Shown piece after piece: positions 36,823-46,810 of a stretch of 64,000 nt of DNA. The position numbers were made by a program, and so were the translations under genes. Every line of letters starts with the position of its first letter. The stretch's first letter is position 1. The notes beneath the pieces are model-generated. The model saw nothing but the letters and a program-made list of their open reading frames with translations. It was not told the DNA's origin and searched no databases. This DNA comes from Astrocystis sublimbata (Eukaryota > Ascomycota > Sordariomycetes > Xylariales > Xylariaceae), in NCBI GenBank assembly GCA_022453515.1, contig JAJNNY010000003.1:868001-932000 (forward strand), written 5' to 3'.

Positions 36823-38532
36823 ATGGCTTTCCAACAGCCTCGTCAGGCTGCCCAGCGAGTATACAGACCTGCGCCCGAGCAGAACGAGCCGACCTTCTCT
36901 CAGCTAGCCATCGCACAGCCCGTTGATGACTCCCAGACATGGGTTTTATTTTCACCAGCAACAGAGGCTGGCACCTCATCATACGGATCAAACATAACAC
37001 CTGGCCGTTCGCGATATAGTGATCTTGGAAGTCTCGACACCATCGCTCCATCTGAACCCAGCGCTCAGCTTCACCGGTCTGAAAGCTTCATCGATGCCGT
37101 GGACGAAGACGACGATGGCGAGTTGGATAGCCTCGACAGTCATTTACCCGAATTTCGATCTACTCCCGACATATATGGCTCTTCTGAAGATGCAACACAT
37201 GCGACACACGTCCTGCCGGCTCACGATGGGTTGGGCTCCTTCAGGCTAGAGCAGGATGGCATGGGCGCGGATATCCAAAACCGGCTATATTCGTTCGAGC
37301 AATACAACCCCCGTCGCGTCAAGAGACGGCGGGAAAGCTTGGAGTTGGCGCGAAGAGAGCTCGAAGCGGAAGAGGGTCAAGAAATTGACAAGATACGTAG
37401 AATAGAGAATTGGCGTCTGGAGCAAAGCCGCTATCTTCTGGATGAAATACAGAAAGAAACTCGGAGACGTCGTCGATCGGTAGCTAGCGCGTCAAACACG
37501 CATCAAGTCGACCACAGGGTCGAGGGCACAACAAAGACCAGTGCGAATGGAGGACATGCCCAAAGTGGTGTGGATGAAGACTGGCACGATCAGGACGCAG
37601 ACGATGTCTCCGATGAGCATGATAGCTTACTGAGTCGCATTACTCGTAAAGTGATTCAGGATCTCATGGGGATCGATGACAAGATGTTATCGATTCTGTT
37701 TGGCGAAGAACTACCCGACGAAGACGATCTCTCCACGACCCCGAAGGCCTCATCAGCATTGCCATTGGCGAGAGCGGACGACAGGAGTCTCGCCGAACCG
37801 ACACTAGAATCGGCTTGGCAGGTGAAGATGCTAGAAAAAATAGCCAAAGAACTGGGCTCATTGGTTCATCAAATCTCCGAACATCCAGGCGCATTCTCGA
37901 CATTCAATCGTATGCAACAGATGCCTATCCCTTATGCAGGTCTTCAGGCCATACCGGAAAGTGTCAGCCATCCCGTACCCGATACGACCGCAAGCGAAGA
38001 GCCTGCGATCATGCCTGAATTTCAGCCTACTATTCCGCGACCGATCGAGGTACCGCAGCCGCGCCACTCCTCCAGTTCTGTTCATGGCAAAACGCAGATC
38101 CAGGCGGACAGTGACCTCGCCTTCACACAGGATGAATGGGAGCAAGACCTGGATATTCGATTGGTATTCCGTTATCTACGGTCACGCTTCCTGCCACATT
38201 CAACAAGTAGCGGGTTGCACGGTGGGACATCACATCTAGCAGCGTCGACAATGAACGCGAAGGATGCTGCGGCGAAAGCGGCCAGAGTTCGCCAACACCA
38301 CCCTCTAGTATCTCGATCCCGCAACGTGGAGAAGCGCAAGTCCAAGCCTATGACGGCGACGAGCCCAACCTTGTTTAGACCGGCATCGAGCTGTGCAAGT
38401 CAGAGCACGCGCCGGTCCGTAAGGCGGAGTAGCGCTTCCTCATCTCGTCATTATTGGGATATTGGGGGGTCTGTAGGGACGGGGTCTATGATTGCTACAA
38501 CAGGAGCCATGGGAAGTTGGGGCGAGGTTTAA
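36823..38532 (+). CDS. Conserved fungal protein of unknown function with a central coiled coil
   Basis: Single exon, 569 residues. I recognise no named domain. The N-terminus is Gln/Pro-rich with a short WVLFSPA motif at about 41-47, then an acidic segment (DEDDDGELDSLDSHLPEF, about 95-112) that probably binds a basic partner or is disordered. Residues about 165-225 are strongly basic and helical (VKRRRESLELARRELEAEEGQEIDK, then ETRRRRRS), consistent with a coiled coil plus a nuclear-localisation-like patch. A second helical block spans 265-350 (SRITRKVIQDLMGIDDKMLSILFG). The last 30 residues, HYWDIGGSVGTGSMIATTGAMGSWGEV, look like a conserved tail. The long continuous frame and the ATG at 36823 support it as a real gene. 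A nuclear role is only a guess. Confidence 0.78.
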   Translation: MAFQQPRQAAQRVYRPAPEQNEPTFSQLAIAQPVDDSQTWVLFSPATEAGTSSYGSNITPGRSRYSDLGSLDTIAPSEPSAQLHRSESFIDAVDEDDDGELDSLDSHLPEFRSTPDIYGSSEDATHATHVLPAHDGLGSFRLEQDGMGADIQNRLYSFEQYNPRRVKRRRESLELARRELEAEEGQEIDKIRRIENWRLEQSRYLLDEIQKETRRRRRSVASASNTHQVDHRVEGTTKTSANGGHAQSGVDEDWHDQDADDVSDEHDSLLSRITRKVIQDLMGIDDKMLSILFGEELPDEDDLSTTPKASSALPLARADDRSLAEPTLESAWQVKMLEKIAKELGSLVHQISEHPGAFSTFNRMQQMPIPYAGLQAIPESVSHPVPDTTASEEPAIMPEFQPTIPRPIEVPQPRHSSSSVHGKTQIQADSDLAFTQDEWEQDLDIRLVFRYLRSRFLPHSTSSGLHGGTSHLAASTMNAKDAAAKAARVRQHHPLVSRSRNVEKRKSKPMTATSPTLFRPASSCASQSTRRSVRRSSASSSRHYWDIGGSVGTGSMIATTGAMGSWGEV

Positions 38533-40276
38533 CGATATTTTACGAATTGGCCAATGTATTATGACACTCCCACTGATGCCGCATCTGTACGATTACATGT
38601 ATTAGACGTCCACAGCCGCACTAGCTTTCTCAATATCCAGAAATTCAGTAATACATCTTCTGCTTCAATTCCACCGAAGGCTGAAAGGCGTCCGAAATAC
38701 AGCCGGTTGGCCTTGCGCCACTTAGCTTAATTCACGTAAGCGTCTCTCTACGCATGCGTATACTTAGATGACTGCATGTACAATCTCGGTGGCATTCAAG
38801 TCACAGGACCCTGAGGGCTCCCGAGACCAAAGTGCCCGAAAATGTCGCCGCTGAGTCCCCGAGTAGCGGCGCCTACGACGATAGATAGGATAGGTAGGTA
38901 GCTCTGAAAAAGAATGAGGCTTGCAGATCTGACGCCTTGTTTTCCGCATCGTTTTGTGATTCCTGCTCTCTACCTGCATCGAGTTCGAGGTGCCCCTCTG
39001 GCGGTTCTCGGCGGTGGCGAGGCGGGCGGCCCAACACGAGCACGGCGTTCTTCACATGGATGAAGTCACTTTTCGTGCACAAGCTCGACTTCCCTAGGCC
39101 AGGTTCGGCGGGGAATCTGAAGGACAGACTTGGGTATGGACTTGTCGAGCGTGCCTCGGCGCCATTGGCTCCGCCAGTTCGAGACACGGGGGATGTGGGA
39201 GGGGTTGTGGAGCCAATAGGGACGACTGCCGCTTCACTCTATTGCATCCTTGGTGCGCGGGCGAGCGCGAGCATGGACGCGAGTCCCCTGCCTGCTGCTA
39301 AATCGACTGCTTGCTTACACGTCAGTTGGTTGCCCTTTCTTCCTGGGAGCAGCTGCGCGTTAAGTGCCTGCCCAGACATCGACTACCTAATCACACAGTA
39401 CCTATAGTGAACGTATGTACATTGCATGTCTGTCTGCCTACAGCCACATACATACCCGCTGCGCTTCCTGCCTGTACGAGTACATATTGCTGCATTCCAT
39501 CTGCGTCCGAGGTGTTGGATACTGTAGCACCCACACTGATGCCTGTGATCACCCCCGCCGTTTTTCACCCATCCTGACCTCGCCTGACGGCCTGAGACTC
39601 TGACCCGCCGTCTGGCCTGTCAGGTTCACTTACCGTTTGCCTGGCGAGCTGGCCATAAGATAATTCTATGTACTTACTGTACAGTAATTAGACCTTAGAC
39701 CTTCACGATTTACTTACAATTCAACCCCACATTTTATACCCCCCTCCCGCCTGTGAGCACCCGTGTCAAGCCAACCTTATCGCGGACAGGCGCCTCGCTT
39801 TTCGGTAACTTCAGTTGCATTTCGTCGCCTCATCCTTCGCATCGAAAGCTCTGCCCGTATATGTCCTGTGGCTATTGCTTCTTATATTTAGTTCCTCGAG
39901 CGCCCCGGCTGTTAGAATGCGTCCTCTTCTTTCATGAATTTGATTTCATCGCACTGGTCAGTGTCTGCCTCCGCAGACTCGCCTGACGCTCTTTGAGCCG
40001 AGTGGACAGTCGATGGTGGGCTCAGCTAACAGTCCACAGTCATGTACTAGATAGACATTGTCTGGATCGCGACCCCCGCGGTTTTCCGGCACGGTCACCG
40101 ACTGATATCCTCACAAGCTCGACCACCAGAGTGCTGCGCCCGCCGCGACTGCGACCGTGACCGCGACAACAAAACCCAGGCTCCCCCCAATCGCCCTCGC
40201 TCGTCCCGCACCACCGCCCTTCCCCCCAATGCTTTAGAAGAACTCCAATGCCAGCGCCTTTCGCTCAAATAGCTCA
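38533..40276. other. Intergenic, no gene supported
   Basis: Between two co-oriented orphan genes. Frames such as 38937-39407 have no recognisable content. TAGGTAGGTAG occurs at about 38890. Pyrimidine-rich sequence precedes the ATG at 40277, as expected of a fungal 5' leader. Confidence 0.45.
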
Positions 40277-43270
40277 ATGGCAGGATCCGCCCCCGACTTC
40301 CAGCTGCCGAACGCTCCCTTCTTCGATATCTATGCCGATGCGCCTTTCACTGCCAGCGCGCCCAGCCTTCCTGGTGGTCCCTGCAACTTCACAGATCTAA
40401 CACCAGGCGCCAATGGACATAAGTGCGGATGTCGTCGCTTCTGGAGTCGCGCCTCCTTTGGTGGCCTAGAGAGAGGAAGTCCCGTTGGGTTCCCGCCCGG
40501 TTTCGGTAATGGATATGAGGACCAGACACAGTGGTGCATGTGTTCGCACCATGCCTGCTACCACGACGATGCCCGCGACAGCCAGACTCCCATTCCAGTC
40601 CCCGTAGTCGCATCCACCCATGCGAATGGCCAGGAGAATGAACGGCCCCGGGCGAACCGCGAACCACTCACTCCTGTGATACCGGAGCTGTCTTTCAACG
40701 TGCCCTGTTCCGTAGCCCAGGATATGGAATTCGATCCCGTTGGTCACCCCGTTTCTATGGCTCATGGACGCGAGGAAGCTGCGCGGCCCCGCGGCATTGA
40801 CGAGGCATCGTTACCTGACACGTTGGCCTGGGCCAGTCTGATCCATTCAAACCCAGGTCGAGCTGAGTCGTTGGATCCCATACCTAGTAATTGCTTGTTG
40901 CCCTCGCAGCCGAGTTCGACTACTTCATCTGCCAAGATAGCATACCTAAAACCATTTTCTGGAAAAGGACTAAATACACTTAGTGGTGTAAGACACCAAA
41001 CACTTGAGCCACTTAGGGAACAAACCAGCAAGATTGCCGAGCCGGAGGATAGAGATACCATCGATCTCGAACTCGACCAGGCTGTGGACGACGCCCAAAC
41101 TGTAGCCAACACTCCGAGATCATCAACCCACAGAGATGTGACCGATGGGTTGGCCCAACCACCTGCTCCTGATGTAAACCATCAAGCGTTCCATTTGCTT
41201 TCCAACACTGTACAGGGTCATGAGCAGCGCATCGAGAATTTAGAGAGCATCTCATTTTCCGCTGCCGCACACGATGTTTGCCATGAGAAGCATGACCATG
41301 CTGACCTGAGAGTCACAGAGCTCGAGTCACGCGTGGAAGAGGTTGAGAAGATTCTCAATGATGATGCAAGCCATGCTTCGGGCCACGGTTGGGCTCGATG
41401 CAACCGGATAGGCGACACGGCAGGTAGTGTCGTGTCGGTGGCAACTAGCTCGGGCAGTCGTGTCATGGACCGAGCCGAGCTTCAAAGTGAACTTGAGAAT
41501 TTGAGAGCCGAATTAAGTCAGCTGCATGGCCTCTCCTCTTTCCCTTGCCGCATGCGACCTTGGGAGGTTGAGGTCGTATTTCTTCCCTTTCCTCTCAAAA
41601 ACGTATGGTTGGAAGCGCGTGAGTTTGGCAGCCAGCGTCTCTCATACGGCAGTTCCGCTGAAGTCGACCTTTGGACTCGATTACCTACCAATAGTGAACC
41701 GCAGTCGCCAGGTTTCTATGATTCTACTGGGCCAGAAGATGAGTCCCAATGGCTCCTAGGACGAGCTTGCGCACCCGACCACATGATCGCACACCGATTA
41801 AGAAGTCGCGGTTTGGTGAAGAATATCACGGTCCGGGGCCCAGACGCTCGGAGCGTGCATCAGGCTATGTCAGAAGCTTTCGGCACACTATTTCGGACGT
41901 TTTCTCGAATGCAGGGCAACGTACACCACGGCTCCACGATCCACCCTCGCGTTACGAAGTTCATGGGCTTACAATCGCCATGGGTGCCGCTGCGAAAGCT
42001 CCACAAAGACTCCCAACTTCGATTCCTTGCACCAGCTGAAATGGTTACACCTGTCTCGTGGGACGTTCAGTTCCTCGCATCGAGTGTTGTGATGAAATCG
42101 CATGGCACTCACCGCCTTTTCATCACCCATCCCGAGGCGTACCTTCAAGATGATAATGCGTACGAGAATGGATGGACGTGGCAGCGCTTACGTGAACTGA
42201 GCCGTGTCTATGCGGACTCGCAAAGTAGCCAAGAAATTCTTGAAGGAGATGCCAAGGAGGAATGTTGGGCTTGGAACGACACTTTAGATCAGCCCCCAGC
42301 TGCTGCTGGTCGACGATATCAATTGCAGACAGCCCAGGCACTCGCACAGGGGCGTTGGCGCGCTGGGTCCAACGTTTCATCGTCACGAGACGTATATGTC
42401 AGTGCCAGGGCTACAACGCCATCTCATGCCACTAGACGATCTCTTTCACGAGCACAGTCGCCAGCTCTGATGCAAGAAAGGAGAACGTCGAAACCTCCAC
42501 GCCTACGAACCACGTCTGTGCCGCTTGCTCTTCAAGTGTCCTCATCTCCAGCGATCACGAAGAGACGCGGTGCGTCGCATGGTCACCCAAACGAACGAAA
42601 TGTGTCAGCTCAACCAGGCCGGGCAGGTCAAATGGCAGCAGCGGCTAGGCGGCGGAGCACTCGCTCCCCATCTGTTCGATTCCTCGTCGTGAACCGGCGC
42701 ACCCCGCGCTGGAGCACAGCATCTCCTAGCCCTGTGCCTGAAATGATTGTGGCGCGTGGCAAGTCACCTTACTACGCGACGCCGCATAGTAATGCGCCTT
42801 TTATAGACACACGTCCTAGCCGCGACAACGTCAATGTCCACGATGGTGAAGACTTGGATTTCGATTTCGACGTAGCTGAGAGCGATAGCATGATTGACAT
42901 TTACGAAGACGAAGCTATCAACAACGATGATGATGATGACGACGACGACGACGATGGTTCTATGGTGGACCTCGGCCATGATTCCTTCCAAACGCAATCA
43001 AATGAATCTTTTCGAGACAGCCAGGCGCATGCACACGAGGATGAAATCTTCCTGGGCTTCGAAGATGCCGAAAACTGCGACCCAGATGTGAGCATCCACA
43101 TGGACGACGATGCTATGATGGATGACGATGATGCTGCCGTTTTGAGAGTGATGGACTCGGACGAGCATGCAACCCAGAGCCAGAGCTCCAGCGCCCCGAG
43201 CGAATATCCAAGCAATCAGCGCTGGGTCGCCGGCGATGACCAGGTGTTCGGCGCTCTGCAGAAGAGGTAG
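40277..43270 (+). CDS. Large fungal protein of unknown function with a Cys/His-rich N-terminal module
   Basis: Single exon, 997 residues, no family I can name. The N-terminus has Cys36, a CGC pair (Cys50, Cys52) followed by RRFW, and a WCMCSHHACYHDD cluster (Cys87, Cys89, His91, His92, Cys94, His96), a spacing that could bind zinc. Residues about 345-370 and 405-425 are short coiled coils (LRVTELESRVEEVEKIL; LQSELENLRAELSQLHG). A folded-looking, Trp-rich domain spans about 430-680, from CRMRPWEVEVVFLPFPLKN through RLFITHPEAYLQDDNAYENG to ECWAWND. The C-terminal third is Ser/Arg-rich, then highly acidic, with a ten-residue aspartate run at about 888-897. This layout suggests a nuclear regulator, but that is inference only. 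Confidence 0.8.
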   Translation: MAGSAPDFQLPNAPFFDIYADAPFTASAPSLPGGPCNFTDLTPGANGHKCGCRRFWSRASFGGLERGSPVGFPPGFGNGYEDQTQWCMCSHHACYHDDARDSQTPIPVPVVASTHANGQENERPRANREPLTPVIPELSFNVPCSVAQDMEFDPVGHPVSMAHGREEAARPRGIDEASLPDTLAWASLIHSNPGRAESLDPIPSNCLLPSQPSSTTSSAKIAYLKPFSGKGLNTLSGVRHQTLEPLREQTSKIAEPEDRDTIDLELDQAVDDAQTVANTPRSSTHRDVTDGLAQPPAPDVNHQAFHLLSNTVQGHEQRIENLESISFSAAAHDVCHEKHDHADLRVTELESRVEEVEKILNDDASHASGHGWARCNRIGDTAGSVVSVATSSGSRVMDRAELQSELENLRAELSQLHGLSSFPCRMRPWEVEVVFLPFPLKNVWLEAREFGSQRLSYGSSAEVDLWTRLPTNSEPQSPGFYDSTGPEDESQWLLGRACAPDHMIAHRLRSRGLVKNITVRGPDARSVHQAMSEAFGTLFRTFSRMQGNVHHGSTIHPRVTKFMGLQSPWVPLRKLHKDSQLRFLAPAEMVTPVSWDVQFLASSVVMKSHGTHRLFITHPEAYLQDDNAYENGWTWQRLRELSRVYADSQSSQEILEGDAKEECWAWNDTLDQPPAAAGRRYQLQTAQALAQGRWRAGSNVSSSRDVYVSARATTPSHATRRSLSRAQSPALMQERRTSKPPRLRTTSVPLALQVSSSPAITKRRGASHGHPNERNVSAQPGRAGQMAAAARRRSTRSPSVRFLVVNRRTPRWSTASPSPVPEMIVARGKSPYYATPHSNAPFIDTRPSRDNVNVHDGEDLDFDFDVAESDSMIDIYEDEAINNDDDDDDDDDDGSMVDLGHDSFQTQSNESFRDSQAHAHEDEIFLGFEDAENCDPDVSIHMDDDAMMDDDDAAVLRVMDSDEHATQSQSSSAPSEYPSNQRWVAGDDQVFGALQKR

Positions 43271-45101
43271 TACGATTTCGCAGCTTGCCCTACAATGTGT
43301 CGTATCGCCGGCATTATGTCTCTTGGAAACGCACAGGACGAGAAGAAGTCGGTGTATTGCACGCACCTATGTGCGATTTTCTGAGTTGGCTTCATTCATC
43401 GACTTCGGATAATCGACAGGCGAGATGGAGTTTACGGCTTTAGAGCGATGATATTGCTTCTCCCTTTTGGTTACTGACATGGGTTATACTGTCTTCGCTA
43501 TTGGGTATGGAAGCGGGCGTCGGGATGAATAGCAGGATTAGACGAGGCGCTGGGGCATTCCCAGTGGTATCCATCCATGTTAGTGTATATTCTGCCATCT
43601 CTTTGTTTCTCAGGGACACATGTATATCCCCGCATCCTGTTGGGCTACTTCTTATATCCGAAGAAGTCAAAGCCAACTCTTTTATGTGCACCGTCGAGAG
43701 ATACGATGCAAATACTTTGCAGGTGCTGCAAAAGCACCCATCGCTGAGGACGTCAATCTTGCTACGCTCAAGGGAAGGGGCATTCACGTCAATATGAATG
43801 GACAACAGGCTGTTCAAGGAATGACGGTATTGACGTTAAGGTCTATTATATACCTACTTATACAACACACTTTACGTTTAGGACAGACGTGGATATATAC
43901 TCCCAACTACGTGTAATCTACAAAGGCTGAATTGTACGGTCGGCCACGCGTTCATCGCTTCATGAGCGCTTTGGGAGTTTTCGTTGTGGTGACACCCCCG
44001 ATGACATGTCGGGCATTTCGAACTCGGCGACTTGCGATGATGGTCGTTGATATAAATCAACAATGTGCGCTTTGCAGTTTTGCAGATCTGCAGTTTTGAT
44101 GTCTATCTTCATTGATGCGGAAAGTTACGTGTGCATGTATGTCGGCAAACACAGGCCTCAGAGATGTCGGGCAAGGTCCAGCCAGGCACGACAGGTATGT
44201 CAAGATGGTGAAAGAGGGGAGAGGAATCGAGGTGGGGCGACGGCATCCCAGGATGGATCGTGACTGGCTGGCTGGCGAGATTCGCAATTGCATCATGATG
44301 GTAGCGTCGGACTTGGAGCTGTAACCCCGCTACCTCGCTACCTCATGTATACTGTGACCTCGTCAACCTGGTACTTTCGTAGTATTGTGGGTGTGATTCC
44401 GCTGCCGGCCCTTTCTTCTACGTAGGTTGTATGTAGGGTTGTTATCGTCTTGCGCTGTTTCTCATCTGCTTCTCTTTCCTGTTGCTATCGACCGTTCTGC
44501 CCGGCCACTTACACTTCGTGTCGTGGACTCGTTACTGGTGAGTGGGAGTTTAGGAGATATCCATACAAATCCGAACGTCTGGCTTCAGCTTACAAATATA
44601 TCTATTTGACTGCAGCAGTTAAATTCTAAGTTGGTACCTAAGTACCGATACCCAGGCACCCAGCGGGCCAGGCTAGTCGTTTCGGCGTTAACGCAGGTAC
44701 AACCATCGCCCACTTTCTCCTCCTCCCAGTAGCCAATCTGCACAGCAAAAGAGGTAGAGACATACCCAAGCAGCCCCGTCACAATTGGGGGCCTTGGGCA
44801 TATCTCTCACTGCACCTTACGCACGTGCTTCCAATATCGGAGTTTTGAGAACCTGGCAAAGACTCGGAAGTGGAGAAAGCTGATAGGTCCTTAGGTATAT
44901 AAGAGCTAGGAGTCCAGGCTACTAAGGACGACGCAAGCCACTCACTCATTCATTGACTGAGACAACCCGTGGTATATTATCTGGAGACCTGACCTTGTAA
45001 CCCTCCTTTGTTCTCTGGAATTAGCGAGAAGGAAAAACTTACTTACAACACCAACCCATCTCTCATCATCATACCGCGCAAAATCTAGACCAGGATTCAA
45101 G
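43271..45101. other. Intergenic and aldo/keto reductase upstream region
   Basis: No gene is supported. TATATAAG at 44896-44903 lies about 200 bases before the reductase ATG and is a plausible TATA box with a long 5' leader. GGTACCTAAGTACC sits at about 44633-44646. Confidence 0.5.
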
Positions 45102-46810
45102 ATGACGAAGCCAGAGGACCTCCCCCCTATGACATACCGCTTCCTGGGCCGCTCTGGTCTTCAGGTCTCGGCTATCTCGATTGGAGGATGGTTGACATAC
45201 GGCGGGTACACGGAATCGGGTAAGCTCTCCCTTTGGCAGCATTCGTTGCGTGCCATGTGGTATGGAGGGGTGCTTCCGATTTAGGAGTAGGAGCTTGGGT
45301 AGATCAAAGGTTTTGTTCCAAAAGAGATGAAGCCACGAGAACGAGAACGAGCATGTTGTGAGATGGCAGAATTCTAGCAGGAAAAAGTTAACCTTTGAAT
45401 CACAACAGAAAAGGCACATGAGTGCATGAAGGCCGCGTACGACAGCGGCATCAACTTCTTCGACTGCGCTGAGGTTTACGCTGGTAAGCAACTTTCGTCT
45501 GCGAGCCATCATTTTATATACCCAGTTGTATAGGAACGCGAAAGTAGAAACAATTGCTGACACTTTGGCTTCCGTCGAAACAGGCGGCAAGTCCGAAGAG
45601 GTCATGGGTGCGGCCATCAAGAAATACGGCTGGAAGCGCAACGACCTCGTCATTTCGACCAAGGTATGCCCCCCAATTCTTTATTCAATGTCTGAGGAAG
45701 AAACATGTTGGGCTGACTGCTCCGTTCTAGCTCTACTGGGGCGTCGCCTTCGGCGACAACCCCGTGAACAACAAGGGTCTTTCGCGCAAGCATATCATCG
45801 AGGGAATGGAGGGGTCGCTCCAGCGCCTGGGGCTTGACTACGTAGACGTCATCTACGCCCACCGCCCCGACCGGCAGACACCCATGGAAGAGACGGTCCG
45901 AGCCTTCAACCACCGTGTGTACCCCCCGGAGTCGTTTATTCCCCCTTCTGGCAAGTCTCCGGGGTACAGATTACCCTAACGGGTATCTGTACTCTCGCGA
46001 CACCTGCAACCCCCCGTTTTGCGACTAAATCTTTCGCTATGAAGGCAATTACTGACTACAGCGGTTGTAGTGATCAACACAGGCAAGGCCCTGTACTGGG
46101 GCACCTCGATGTGGAACGCCGACGAGATCGCGCAGGCCTGGCGGTACGCAGACCGCTTGGGACGTATGTACTCCCCGGATTTTTTTATTCCCTCTTCCGA
46201 CAAGTCTCGGATGCATAAATTACCTTGACCGGTATCTATGCTCCCGAGACACCTGCAAACCCCCGTTCCTGGCCAATTCTTTGAATGTAAAAGGTGATTA
46301 CTAACCCCAGGGGTTGTAGTGATCGGCCCCATCGTGGAGCAGCCCGAGTACAACATGCTTTGCCGTGAGAAGGTCGAGTCCGAGTTTGCGCACCTGTATC
46401 GCGAAGTTGGCACGGGCCTGACCGTGTTCTCGCCCCTTCGCCAGGGCTTGCTCTCGGGCAAGTACAAGGACGGCATCCCGGAGGGCTCGCGGCTCGCACA
46501 GAACCAGGTCGAATTCATCGCCGGTTGGTTGAAGCGCACCGGCAAGGAGAAGTTCGACGAGATCATCAAGCACATCAACCAACTCGGGCCCATCGCCGAA
46601 AGTCTGGGTATCAAGCAGAGCACCCTCGCGCTCGCCTGGGTCCTCAAGAACCCCAATGTCTCCTCTGCCATCATCGGCGCTAGCTCTCCTGAGCAAGTCT
46701 ACGAAAATGTGCGTGCCGTCGAGGCCGTTGATAGGCTGACGCCCGAGATCATGGACAAGATTGATGAGATCCTGAACAACAAGCCGCCTGCTATCCTTGC
46801 GCGTTTTTAA
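45102..46810 (+). CDS. Aldo/keto reductase, potassium-channel beta-subunit-like (AKR6 type)
   Basis: Six exons, 45102-45219, 45409-45483, 45584-45663, 45731-45914, 46071-46163 and 46320-46810; 346 residues with consistent phases. The enzyme should reduce aldehydes or ketones with NADPH in a TIM-barrel fold. The catalytic tetrad is complete: Asp58 and Tyr63 in [11 protein letters not shown], Lys91 in VISTKLYWG, His135 in [31 protein letters not shown] (161-167) and the C-terminal [21 protein letters not shown] (cofactor-binding) are typical of the Kv-beta/AKR6 branch, found in fungi as soluble enzymes. Introns 4 and 5 are two related copies of an introner-like element, both 156 bases and both in phase 1. 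Intron 4's donor (C|GTGTGT) forces a Leu at residue 153, where I would have expected Val. Confidence 0.93.
45915..46070 (+). mobile_element. Introner-like element, copy 2 (aldo/keto reductase intron 4)
   Basis: This 156-base intron (GTGTGT to TTGTAG) aligns almost without gaps to intron 5 of the same gene, with about three quarters of positions identical by eye. It shares a 30-base identical block (45930-45959) with the Mug65-like intron. Its central arms, GTACAGAT at 45964-45971 and ATCTGTAC at 45985-45992, pair perfectly. In the other copies the same arms read GCATA/TATGC, so two base pairs have changed on both sides. Confidence 0.88.
46164..46319 (+). mobile_element. Introner-like element, copy 3 (aldo/keto reductase intron 5)
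   Basis: A 156-base intron (GTATGT to TTGTAG), same length, phase and downstream exon start (TGATC) as copy 2. Its inverted repeat has GTCTCGG at 46204-46210 pairing with CCGAGAC at 46244-46250, and GCATA at 46213-46217 pairing with TATGC at 46237-46241. The branch site is TTACTAAC near 46299-46306. Confidence 0.88.
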
